Shown piece by piece: positions 44,484 through 52,142 of a stretch of DNA of 64,000 nucleotides. The position numbers were made by a program, and so were the translations under genes. The DNA comes from JAPPLB01 sp965206655. Its GTDB lineage: Bacteria > Acidobacteriota > Terriglobia > Bryobacterales > UBA6623. The notes beneath the pieces were generated by a model. That model saw only the letters and a program-made list of their open reading frames with translations, searched no databases and was not told where the DNA came from. Every line of letters begins with the position of its first letter. Within the stretch, counting starts at the first letter, position 1. The DNA lies in the NCBI GenBank assembly GCA_965206655.1, contig CBDBKC010000034.1, positions 446,242 through 510,241 on the forward strand, read 5' to 3'.

Positions 44484-45916
44484 CACGAAGCGAAGATGAT
44501 GTGATCAAACGATTCGGCCGTCTCCCCCGGTTCCTTCACCTGAACTTGTATTCGGTGTCGACCTGTGGTCATTCGGCCCTCTGCTACTTCCAGCTTCCAA
44601 TGATGCGCCGGCTTAAGGTTTGCGAAGTGCCTCTTTGCACTTGACCGATGAAGAACGGCGGGTGGCGCGTCATCGACTCGGGCAAGCACTTCCGCCTGTT
44701 CGCTGGCATCAAAGACATTCACTTGGAGCGTTAGATCTTCACTTGAGGGTGCGCGGTGGGGCCGCCCGACGATCTCGCCGATCGTGTCGGACCGCGATTC
44801 TGCGGAACTGCGGTACCGATGGCTGATCTGCTCACCTTGAACATCGAGAACTCGATAGCCTCTCGGTTCCCCACTCACGCCGACCTCCCGGCGCTCCGCC
44901 GCCGCATTCCACCAGGTTCCGCTGACGCTAATCGATTCCACGAACTCGATGCCTTTGCGAATGATGCGTTGGTTTTCGTGTAAGTGACCTTGTAGAACGA
45001 GAGACACTCCGTACTTTGACAAGAGATCAATGACGTCGCCGGCATCTTGAATGATCCAGTGTGGGGCCCTCTCCGCAGTCGTATCGCGGCGTTCGGGATA
45101 GTCGGAAACCAGTGGAATGTGAATCGCCACCACCGTCGCCATTCCCTCCGGCACATTCTTCAGATCTTCTTCGAGCCAGTGCAACTCACGCGCGGAAAGC
45201 TTGCCCAGAACCTGCTGCTTTCTTCGAGCGTCGACCTGGCAGCCATCGAGCGTAATGTAGTGGACGTTGCCGACGTCGAACGAATAGTAAGTCGGCCCGA
45301 ACAGTTCTTGAAACTCGCCGCGGGGGTCGAATTGCTGAATCAGCATCTCATGATTGCCAACGCCATTCCGGACAGGCATTTTCAATCGGCTGACTATCTC
45401 AACGTATCGTTTGCCTTCCCCTCTCTGAAGCGAGATATCGCCACCCATCCAGCAGAAAGCAGGCAACGGGTCCATATCGTTGATCTCGTCGATCGTCGCC
45501 TGGAAGCGTGGGAACGACTGGTCACTACGCCCGTCGCCCAGATGGATGTCGGTGAGGTAGAGTGCTCGATACTTGTTGTCCACCTCGTGTCTGTCTAGCT
45601 GGAAGACGGGCTGCTTCGCCGCCGCCGTTATTGTGGGTTGGTAGAAGCGATCGGTCCAGAATCCTCGCGGTACGGTCACGAAAATGAATGGGCAGCTATC
45701 CGGGCCTACGGGCAGCCGAAACTCTCCCGAAGGATCGGTGCGCGTAACGCGAAAGCCATCTGAAACACGGATGCCCGGCAGCGGCTCCTTTCCGGAGACG
45801 ACGTGCCCTCGAACTTCAGTGGGCTGAATCTCTGCAGCCAAGGCACGTTGCCACGATGGGGTCGCCACCGCCAGTCCGACTGAAGCCGCCTGTTGCACGA
45901 ATGTCCTTCGATTCAT
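44483..45916 (-). CDS. Tat-exported calcineurin-like metallophosphoesterase
   Basis: About 477 residues from ATG 45916, preferred over 45994 because it begins with the Tat motif NRRTFVQQAAS. A CarboxypepD-like beta domain (VSGKEPLPGIRVSDGFRVTR) precedes the phosphoesterase core: LTDIHLGDGRSD (DxH), WMGGDIS (GD), VGNHEM (GNHE), HIPLVSD and LQGHLHENQ (GHxH). These are all five metal-binding motifs. A C-terminal beta-sandwich follows. It hydrolyses an unknown phosphate ester outside the cytoplasm. Operon with the sialidase-like gene. Confidence 0.88.
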   Translation of the reverse strand: MNRRTFVQQAASVGLAVATPSWQRALAAEIQPTEVRGHVVSGKEPLPGIRVSDGFRVTRTDPSGEFRLPVGPDSCPFIFVTVPRGFWTDRFYQPTITAAAKQPVFQLDRHEVDNKYRALYLTDIHLGDGRSDQSFPRFQATIDEINDMDPLPAFCWMGGDISLQRGEGKRYVEIVSRLKMPVRNGVGNHEMLIQQFDPRGEFQELFGPTYYSFDVGNVHYITLDGCQVDARRKQQVLGKLSARELHWLEEDLKNVPEGMATVVAIHIPLVSDYPERRDTTAERAPHWIIQDAGDVIDLLSKYGVSLVLQGHLHENQRIIRKGIEFVESISVSGTWWNAAAERREVGVSGEPRGYRVLDVQGEQISHRYRSSAESRSDTIGEIVGRPHRAPSSEDLTLQVNVFDASEQAEVLARVDDAPPAVLHRSSAKRHFANLKPAHHWKLEVAEGRMTTGRHRIQVQVKEPGETAESFDHIIFAS

Positions 45917-46416
45917 CGTTTGAACCCTCAACCGTACGTCACGAGCGCTCCTTTGACAAGCTAGCACTGTCGATTCGGCCCCCTCTCGTGTCATTCGGCC
46001 TACCGTTGCCCCCGCGCAAGATCACATTCTCGGAAGACCGAAGCGGAAGTGGCGAGCAGAACCCCGTCGAGAGAAGGCCGATACAGATCTACAACGGGCT
46101 CCGAGTGCCGGTCAGGCGCCCGACTGGATAGACAATCAAGGCTACGTGGACGGGCTGGTTTAACCCTTCGCCGTCAGGCTGGATCGATGTGGCATAATTG
46201 ACGCGCGTTTCTGTCCGAAACCCCAGGAGCCCCTCAGCCGTCTGCGCGAAATCGTTTTCCACGAAAGCCGTGGGCTTAGCCGGGCCGGCCGGTCAGCAAA
46301 GACTGGGAGGGAGGTTAGCGAACGCTGCTACAAAAGGGGGTTGCCGCCCGGCTTGGCGTCGGCGCCTTCGTCTTAGTCCCACCAGGACCGGTTTTGTCCA
46401 CGTCGGCCCAAACAAG
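45917..46416. repeat. Gene-free stretch with dispersed repeat R3
   Basis: 46021-46205 aligns with the second half of R2 (GAAGTGGC, GTGGACGGGCTGGTTTAACC, CTTCGCCGT at 46166-46174, ATAATTGACGC). The rest up to the transposon at 46417 is the former upstream region of the AIM24 gene and carries no recognisable gene. Confidence 0.65.
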
Positions 46417-46484
46417 GGTAATAACATACTTGACAAAACTAGAGGCGGGCGGGTACTCTGGGTACTAGCGTGACAGGCTGGAGG

Positions 46485-46628
46485 TCAGGAAGTCTTCTTC
46501 ACCGCCTTCCGTTTCGCCTCTGCCTTCAGCAGGCTGGCTTTCGAGACAGTAAATACGGCACGAACGGCATTGTCGAACCTTTCGGCCTCCGTAGTGCCGG
46601 GCACGTTTGGTACTGATGCTGGTTTCAT
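46485..46628 (-). CDS. Small 47-aa passenger protein
   Basis: ATG at 46628 with GAGGAG 7 bp upstream; stop at 46485-46487. The sequence contains EAERFDNAVRAVFTVSKASL followed by LKAEAKRKAVKK. This is an amphipathic, basic helix pattern seen in small conserved proteins of unknown function that often accompany nuclease-type genes. It begins 36 bp after the original stop of the PIN gene (46665-46667), so it was the last gene of the passenger operon. It could be a regulator or antitoxin-like peptide; this is a guess. Confidence 0.6.
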   Translation of the reverse strand: MKPASVPNVPGTTEAERFDNAVRAVFTVSKASLLKAEAKRKAVKKTS

Positions 46629-46849
46629 AAGGCTCTCCTCTTTTATTCGCCCTAAACGGCGGCCCTATTCAGGATTCTTCTTTGCCGTCTCGGCTTCCGT
46701 TTCGGCTCCCTCCTTGGGTGTGGCTGGACCTTCAGGATGTCCGTTGCCGCTTCCGGGAAGCTCAGCGGCTGAAGGTCCAGTTGTTTCTTCATCGGGACTC
46801 GGTAAGCCGCTCAGCAAATTCAGTTGCTGAGCGTTGGGCAAGCGAATCT

Positions 46850-47632
46850 TTAGCGTCCTTCCAGCGACAGATTCATCCAGAGTGGGGTATCCACTTCATT
46901 CAGGTACACCCTATGGGTTGTGGCCTCGCGGCTCCGGAACAGGAATGTGAGATTGCGAGAATCGTGCGAGTGGCCGCCAAGCCGACCCACACGCGAATTC
47001 ATTGCGGTGGCAGCCTTCGGGCGGCAACTCCGAGAATCGGACGCGCTACGCAGCCCCACGCCGCGCCAGAGCAGTAACCTCGGGATTCGCTTCTTGGTAG
47101 ATGCTTTCGCGCGACCACAACATCTTGTGGCTGCCTGAGTCAAATGGATACCCCACTCATCCAGATTTAGCAGCCCAGCTTTCGACTTCTCGGGGTTTTT
47201 GGGTGGGCGCGTATTGACTCCGTCGAAAGTTTGAAACTCTATCGCGTCAAGATGAATAGCAGTTGCAAGATGAATCGCGTCAGGAAGGAGAAGTTCAAAA
47301 TCGGACGCATGATAGAAGTCGCGAAGCTCACTGGTTAGCTCAGCTATCGCGAAATCGAGCGGAACGTAAGCAACATTCGTACGACGAAACAGCTTATCTA
47401 GTCTGTTCTTCTGTGTGCTATTCAGCTTCGTGTCCCATACTTCGGCCCGCGTGAGTACTGACGTAATCAGGCCGATTTCCCCCTTGGCTATTTCTCGAAC
47501 CGCTTCTTCTACGCCCTCCATGTGCCCAGGCTTTCGCTGTTCGTTCTTGATCCATGACAGCACTACGCAAGTATCCCAGTAGACCGTTCGCCCTTTCCAG
47601 GTCTTTCGGCGCTTTTTATCGCCAGCTTTCAT
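46850..47632 (-). CDS. PIN-domain nuclease (VapC-like), C-terminus replaced by MITE sequence
   Basis: Residues 15-145 form a PIN domain: VYWDTCVVLSW (first Asp), LITSVLTRAEVWD (Glu), LLPDAIHLATAIHLDAIEFQ and TFD (Asp pair). These are the acidic residues that bind metal for RNA cleavage. The gene overlaps the upstream 278-aa gene by 17 bp. MITE copy B (46881-47156) inserted after LLNLDE and replaces the native tail with about 86 MITE-encoded residues. Without it the frame continues through RTLKIRLPNAQQ... to a stop at 46665-46667. The catalytic domain is complete. Confidence 0.82.
   Translation of the reverse strand: MKAGDKKRRKTWKGRTVYWDTCVVLSWIKNEQRKPGHMEGVEEAVREIAKGEIGLITSVLTRAEVWDTKLNSTQKNRLDKLFRRTNVAYVPLDFAIAELTSELRDFYHASDFELLLPDAIHLATAIHLDAIEFQTFDGVNTRPPKNPEKSKAGLLNLDEWGIHLTQAATRCCGRAKASTKKRIPRLLLWRGVGLRSASDSRSCRPKAATAMNSRVGRLGGHSHDSRNLTFLFRSREATTHRVYLNEVDTPLWMNLSLEGR
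46881..47156 (-). repeat. IS1595-related MITE, copy B (276 bp)
   Basis: Ends AGTGGGGTATCCAC/GTGGATACCCCAC-type, flanked by the 8-bp duplication TCATCCAG (46873-46880 and 47157-47164). It is the inverted equivalent of copy A at 37414-37689 with the same length. Read in the host frame it encodes the same C-terminal peptide as copy A (WGIHLTQAATRCCGRAKAST). Confidence 0.93.
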
Positions 47633-48452
47633 GCCGTAACTCCGCTATGAAGTCTTCGGATGCTTCTTCCGTGGCGCCAGGGGCCATCCCCCTAATCGAA
47701 TCAAGGGTTGGCAGTTCGATGTCACTTTCGTGGGGATCGATGTCTACGGCTTTCACCGAATGAGGGAATTTTCCCCAAGGCTTGTACCTAACTTCGCCGT
47801 CAACTGTAACAAAATGACCGAGAGCCGCACGAATTTTTCCCAGCAGCTCGTCTGAGAAGGTGCATTGGATCTTTGGCTGCCCAAAAGATGGATAAATCTC
47901 AAATTGATTTCGCCTACGCAAGCTCACAAGGTCAAGCCAGCCCGTAACGCTACCCTTCACGACCGTATCTTCGGCCTCAAGCAACTCGGTTATGTGAGCG
48001 TTGAAATTGCTGTCGATGTTGATCTCTAGTTGTTGCTGATCTGTCTTCTGGGGCGGCGTTGTGATTTTCAAGTGACGAACGTTTTTAGTTAGCAAAGAGC
48101 CGATTTCTCCGTACGCGCGGACAGTGGAGACCGGCATTTTTTTCGGCGGCTTTCTTGCTCTTTGAAGACGATTCAAGGAACGCCCAAACTCCCGCACCAC
48201 AGATCTGGGATGCGCGCGAGTCGTTGCGTCACGCCTCCTGACGGGCTCGATCGCAATCCGTGTCGGGCTAGAGTGCGAAAGCGCAACAACGCGGTAGTAG
48301 AGGGTCGGATCTGCCCCAGACAGCATTGTTTCGGTCTGGCGCAGGGCAGCATCTATGGCACTCAACTGACCAACGAGATCTTGCAGCCGTACATCGTCGT
48401 GATCTTCAGCGGAACCAATAAGTTCAATTACTATTCGGTCGGAGTCGGGCAT
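47616..48452 (-). CDS. 278-aa passenger protein of unknown function, partner of the PIN nuclease
   Basis: ATG 48452 with GAGGAGG 8 bp upstream. The sequence (IVIELIGSAEDHDDVRLQDL, VGQLSAIDAALRQTETMLSG) is acidic at both ends, with a basic centre (RLQRARKPPKKMPVSTVRAY). A beta-rich second half follows (EAEDTVVKGSVTGWLDLVSL). No domain is recognised. The 17-bp overlap with the PIN gene indicates coupled expression, as in toxin-antitoxin pairs. At 278 residues it would be unusually large for a VapB antitoxin, so it may be a sensor or effector partner. Confidence 0.65.
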   Translation of the reverse strand: MPDSDRIVIELIGSAEDHDDVRLQDLVGQLSAIDAALRQTETMLSGADPTLYYRVVALSHSSPTRIAIEPVRRRDATTRAHPRSVVREFGRSLNRLQRARKPPKKMPVSTVRAYGEIGSLLTKNVRHLKITTPPQKTDQQQLEINIDSNFNAHITELLEAEDTVVKGSVTGWLDLVSLRRRNQFEIYPSFGQPKIQCTFSDELLGKIRAALGHFVTVDGEVRYKPWGKFPHSVKAVDIDPHESDIELPTLDSIRGMAPGATEEASEDFIAELRHESWR

Positions 48453-48629
48453 CAGCGGCCTCCTCGTGATACAATTCTAGTAGGCCGCTGGAATCCTCGA
48501 CCGCCATCGCCGATTCCAGCAGTAAATAATAGAGCGTTTTTGAGCCGTGAGCCAATCACCGCTTTTTCTTTCTCTCTCGATTTTCTTGCGCTTGCTTGCC
48601 CCGCCTTTGCCGATTGCCTTCCTTCTTTG

Positions 48630-49571
48630 TCAATTGGCGATTGATGAATCCAACTCCTTGCCGGTGACCTGATCCCACGTCAGGCGCTTGCCAACGATAC
48701 CAGAAACTGCGATCTCGAACCGCTCGGAATCGGTTAGCTTCCGATTGTTGAAGCGGTACGCCTGCTCGTCCAGATACCGGAACAGGTGGAACGGCTCGAC
48801 ACTCACATAGGTGCCGTTGATTCCACGCTTGAGCAAGCTCCAGAAGTTTTCTAGGCCGTTGGTGTGAATCTGGCCGTCCACGTAAGCCACGGCGTGGTCG
48901 ATCACCTGATGGGCGTAGTCGCTAGCTAAGCCGTCGTAGGATAGTAGGGCGTCGGTGTACAGCGCGGAACCGGCCTCTACGTGCTTCTTGACTTCAGGCT
49001 GAAGGGTTTTCTTTCGGCGGTTGCGGATCACGGTGGTTTTGACTTTGCCGCCACGCTCCAAGATTCCCAGCACCGGGGTTTTGTCCTTACCGCCGGTTCC
49101 AGTGATGCGCCGCCGTCTCTTGCTGAGGTGCATGTTACGGGCCTTGCCACCGATGAAGGTCTCATCCGCTTCCACGTGGCCGGAGAGTTTATCACCAGCA
49201 TCCATACCGAGCGCAAATCGAATGCGGTGATCCATAAACCAAGCGGTCTTCTGGGTGACTCCGATGGCTCGGTGAACCTCGTAAGAGCTGATCCCGTTTT
49301 TGCAGTTCACGATCTGCCACATGGCCGTCATCCACTTGTCGAGACCGATCGGGGAGTCCTCAAAGATAGTCCCGGTCTTTAGGGTGAACTGCGGGGCCGC
49401 GTGCTTCTGACGACAGTGCCAGCGGTTGTACTTTTCAAGGAACAGAACGTTCTGACTTTCGCAACGCGGGCAGATAACGCCATCCGGCCACCGACGCGCT
49501 ACAAGGTACTCACGACAGTTGGTAGGATTCGAGAAGTAGATGATGGCTTCTTGAAGCGTGGTCGGTTCCAT
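48630..49571 (-). CDS. IS1595-family (ISXO2-like) transposase of the passenger transposon
   Basis: 313 residues. Zinc-ribbon Cys at CPRCESQ and HCRQKH (about residues 35-60). The DDE domain shows GHVEADETFIGGKARN, LYTDALLSYDGLASDY and HTNGLENFWSLLKRGINGTY. It ends VGKRLTWDQVTGKEL. It lies at one end of the element, 47 bp from the right inverted repeat, and reads towards the passengers. It is intact and presumably responsible for moving the 3.2-kb unit. Confidence 0.93.
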   Translation of the reverse strand: MEPTTLQEAIIYFSNPTNCREYLVARRWPDGVICPRCESQNVLFLEKYNRWHCRQKHAAPQFTLKTGTIFEDSPIGLDKWMTAMWQIVNCKNGISSYEVHRAIGVTQKTAWFMDHRIRFALGMDAGDKLSGHVEADETFIGGKARNMHLSKRRRRITGTGGKDKTPVLGILERGGKVKTTVIRNRRKKTLQPEVKKHVEAGSALYTDALLSYDGLASDYAHQVIDHAVAYVDGQIHTNGLENFWSLLKRGINGTYVSVEPFHLFRYLDEQAYRFNNRKLTDSERFEIAVSGIVGKRLTWDQVTGKELDSSIAN

Positions 49572-49651
49572 ACTTAAGGATAACCCGGATCGCCTGTTTT
49601 GTCAAGTATGTTATTGCCCAAACAAGAGTTAGCTTGACCGGGAGGAAATAC

Positions 49652-50348
49652 ATGGGGAGATACAGTCTCAACGAATTCATCACAAACACGCGCCAGCAGG
49701 ACCGTGGGGACGGCCTGTTCGAGCTCGAGAGCGAGCGCGTTCTTGAGGTTAACCTTGATGGGCTTGTATGGACAAAGATGGGCTCCATGGTTGCCTATAG
49801 GGGAAATATCAAGTTCACCCGAGAAGGAATGCTGGAGCATGGTATTGGTAAGCTCTTGAAACGCTCCGTCAGTGGTGAAAGGACGAAACTGACGAAGGCT
49901 GAGGGACATGGGGTGCTCTATCTGGCCGACGAGGGCAAGAAGATTTCCATCCTGGATCTGAGCGGGGAGACTCTATTCGTCAATGGCAATGATATTCTTG
50001 CCTTTGAAGATGGAATCGACTGGGACATAAAGATGATGCGAAAGGTCGCTGGGATGCTTGCGGGAGGCCTCTTCAAGGTGAAATTGAAAGGCAAGGGCTT
50101 GGTGGCGATTACGACACATCACGACCCTGTGACACTCATGGTGCGCCCAGATGCCACTGTGGTGACTGACCCGAACGCTACGGTTGCATGGTCCGGAAGT
50201 CTAAAGTCCGGAATTCAAGACGGACGCATCCTTTAAGACGTTTCTCGGACGAGGAAGCGGTGAGTCGATACAGATGCTGTTTCGGGGTGAAGGCTTCGTA
50301 GTCATCCAGCCGCAGGAGGAAGGTGTGTCAAGGGCAGAGCAAAACTAG
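49652..50348 (+). pseudogene. AIM24-family protein gene with a C-terminal frameshift
   Basis: The frame from ATG 49652 (GGGAGG 9 bp upstream) encodes an AIM24/TIGR00266-type beta-barrel protein: FELESERVLEVNLDGLVWTK, VAYRGNIKF, AEGHGVLYLADEGKKISI, VAITTHHDPVTL. It hits a stop at 50234-50236. Ignoring one extra base near 50206 restores the family's C-terminus: PEFKTDASFKTFLGRGSGES, then IQMLFRGEGFVVIQP, to a stop at 50346-50348. The passenger transposon sits 25 bp before the start codon and has cut off the native promoter. It could be a sequencing error, but inactivation is plausible. Confidence 0.8.
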
Positions 50349-50709
50349 GCCGCTGGGGCGGAGTAAGAGTAGACCAACCGCATTCTAGGGAGCCCCTCTT
50401 GGTGTGGCGCTGACGGGCGTGTAGGTCCTTTGTACCCGACCCGGTTGATCCAGCAGCCTGGAACGCCTGGATCAGGACTTCGTCGTCAATGAGGATCCAG
50501 TGGTCTGCTGGGAAGGGGACCCACTTCCGAGAATCCTCTGCCGGCTCAACCGCTCGATGCAGCGCAAGCATTAAATGTCTCTGCCGGAGTTGCGAACTCC
50601 AGCGTCCGGCGGGGCCGTTCGTTGAGTTTCGGGGCAATCTTCTCCTGGCATAATGGGAACGCGCAGATCTGATCCGAATCAATATTTCTGAGAAGCCAGG
50701 GAGTTCACA
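50349..50709. repeat. Gene-free stretch with repeat copy S3
   Basis: 50440-50525 contains TTGATCCAGCAGCCTGGAAC, GGATCAGGACTTCGTCG, the longest of the three S copies. No gene is recognisable around it. Confidence 0.55.
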
Positions 50710-50844
50710 TTGCCTGACAGCAGCGTTCACCCGACACTGACACAAATCGACGATCGCAACGTCGGCATCGTCTACGAAGGCAGCCAAGCCCATCTCGTCT
50801 TCGAGAAGTTTTCGCTCGACGAACTGCTTGGAAAACGAGGATAG
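50710..50844 (+). pseudogene. C-terminal relic of a sialidase-like protein
   Basis: 45 codons ending RNVGIVYEGSQAHLVFEKFS, LDELLGKRG. This resembles the last blade of exo-alpha-sialidases (the IAVLYEGG...F..F pattern). No upstream propeller sequence remains. It stops 8 bp before the alpha/beta-hydrolase start. Confidence 0.6.
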
Positions 50845-50852
50845 CGCGGACC

Positions 50853-51950
50853 ATGCCACGACGCGCCGCCCCCACCGCCTTAGGCAAGCTTGATCGCCGA
50901 ACCTTGTTGCGACTTGGTTTTGCTGCCACGGCCGTGCATCAGCTTGGCGCAAACGCGCCGGCGCTTGCTCAACAAGACATGCGCATCCCGCGGGGCGTCG
51001 AACCGGCCCCGCCTCGCCACCACTTGTCGAAGGAATTGATCCGACCCAAGTTGAGGGATCTGCTCGGCCTGGAACCGGTCCCAAGCCAAGTGCCCCTCGA
51101 GACCGCCGAACCCGAGACCAGCCACGATGGACTCGACCTTACTGTTCTGAGCTACCGAAACTTGCTCGGGGACATGGTCCCTGGTGTCTTGGCGGTTCCG
51201 ACCGGCGCCGATAAGGGTTCACTGGCAGGCGTGGTCTGCATGTCGGGCACCGGCGGTAGCGTCGAAACGCTGACCGACTCCAACTTCGGCAATCAGGAAC
51301 CCGGCAACGGCCGGCTCATGGGCTGGGGCCGCGAGTTGGCCCGCCGCGGTTTCGCCACTCTTTCGATCACCTTGCGTGGCACCACCAGCCGTAGCATCAG
51401 CCCGACGCATTGGGAGAAGCACATCCGCTTTCTCGCGCCTTATGGGCGCACGATGATGGGCGTGATGGTCGATGAGGCCCTGCGCGCCGCGCGCATCCTC
51501 GCCATGCACAACGCGGTCAACGCGAGCCGCATCGGAATGACGGGCATGTCGCTAGGCGGCAACGTGACGTGGTATGGCATGGCGTCCGACCCGATGATCC
51601 GCGTGGGCGTGCCCGTCGCTGGATCGGTCGGCAGCCTGGCGACGGCCATCCACGAAGGCGACGTGAACCGGCACAGCTCATACTTCTATATTCCCCACAT
51701 GCTCCGCTACTTCGATCACCCACAGGTCGTCAGCACCTGCATTTGCCCCCGGCCGTTCATGGTCATCGCCCCTACCCGGGACGAAGACATGCCGACCGCC
51801 GGCGTCGAAAACATGATGAGCATCGTCAAACCCGCCTACGCCACCGCAGGCCACCCGGAGCACTTCAAGGTCTACCAGCCCGAGTCGAACCACGTCTACA
51901 CCGAGGAGTATTTTGAGTGGGTTGTGCAATGGCTCAAGAGGTTTTGTTGA
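50853..51950 (+). CDS. Tat-exported alpha/beta hydrolase (acetyl-xylan-esterase/dienelactone-hydrolase-like)
   Basis: 365 residues. The Tat motif DRRTLLRLGFAAT is near residues 14-26, with a signal ending ALA-QQ. The hydrolase fold shows GVLAVPTGADKGSLAGVVCM (first strand), an oxyanion loop SGTGGS, the nucleophile elbow GMSLGG, and PFMVIAPTRDEDMP and SNHVYTEE carrying the candidate acid and His. It probably de-esterifies a carbohydrate outside the cytoplasm. It precedes the second PSD1-DUF1501 pair by about 190 bp. Confidence 0.82.
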   Translation: MPRRAAPTALGKLDRRTLLRLGFAATAVHQLGANAPALAQQDMRIPRGVEPAPPRHHLSKELIRPKLRDLLGLEPVPSQVPLETAEPETSHDGLDLTVLSYRNLLGDMVPGVLAVPTGADKGSLAGVVCMSGTGGSVETLTDSNFGNQEPGNGRLMGWGRELARRGFATLSITLRGTTSRSISPTHWEKHIRFLAPYGRTMMGVMVDEALRAARILAMHNAVNASRIGMTGMSLGGNVTWYGMASDPMIRVGVPVAGSVGSLATAIHEGDVNRHSSYFYIPHMLRYFDHPQVVSTCICPRPFMVIAPTRDEDMPTAGVENMMSIVKPAYATAGHPEHFKVYQPESNHVYTEEYFEWVVQWLKRFC

Positions 51951-52044
51951 GCGGGATCTCTGAATCATCTGCGTTCCGTGCCTAGAGCGGGCTGTGACCT
52001 GCTCTCCGATGGCCGGCCGACTCCGGCAGCCGGCGTCTGCTGTA

Positions 52045-52110
52045 AGGTTGAACAACCCTTCGCCGTTACAGAAGATCTGGCGCTCTGCACGAGCGACCCC
52101 TCGTGATCGA
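52045..52110 (+). repeat. Dispersed repeat R4 (short)
   Basis: AACCCTTCGCCGTTACAGAA with GATCTGGCG, the core shared with R1-R3, here 60-100 bp upstream of the PSD1 gene. Confidence 0.55.
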
Positions 52111-52142
52111 CGGCTAGGCACTTCTGCGTATAGGGCGCTACC

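Larger units (their letters stand above)
46417..49618 (-). mobile_element. IS1595-family transposon with passenger genes (3202 bp)
   Basis: Inverted ends GG(T/C)AATAACATACTTGAC, continuing AAAAC, and an 8-bp direct repeat CAAACAAG at 46409-46416 and 49619-49626. On the minus strand the order is transposase, a 278-aa protein, a PIN-domain protein, and a 47-aa protein. Passenger genes are known in some IS1595 subgroups. It is unrelated at its ends to IS1595 copies 1-3 and has itself been invaded by MITE copy B. Confidence 0.9.

Noticed and set aside
50302..51084. 260-aa minus-strand frame across repeat S3 and the hydrolase start
   Set aside because: It overlaps the well-supported alpha/beta hydrolase on the other strand and is composed of low-complexity Arg/Ala-rich sequence; only the short repeat-derived peptide is of interest.
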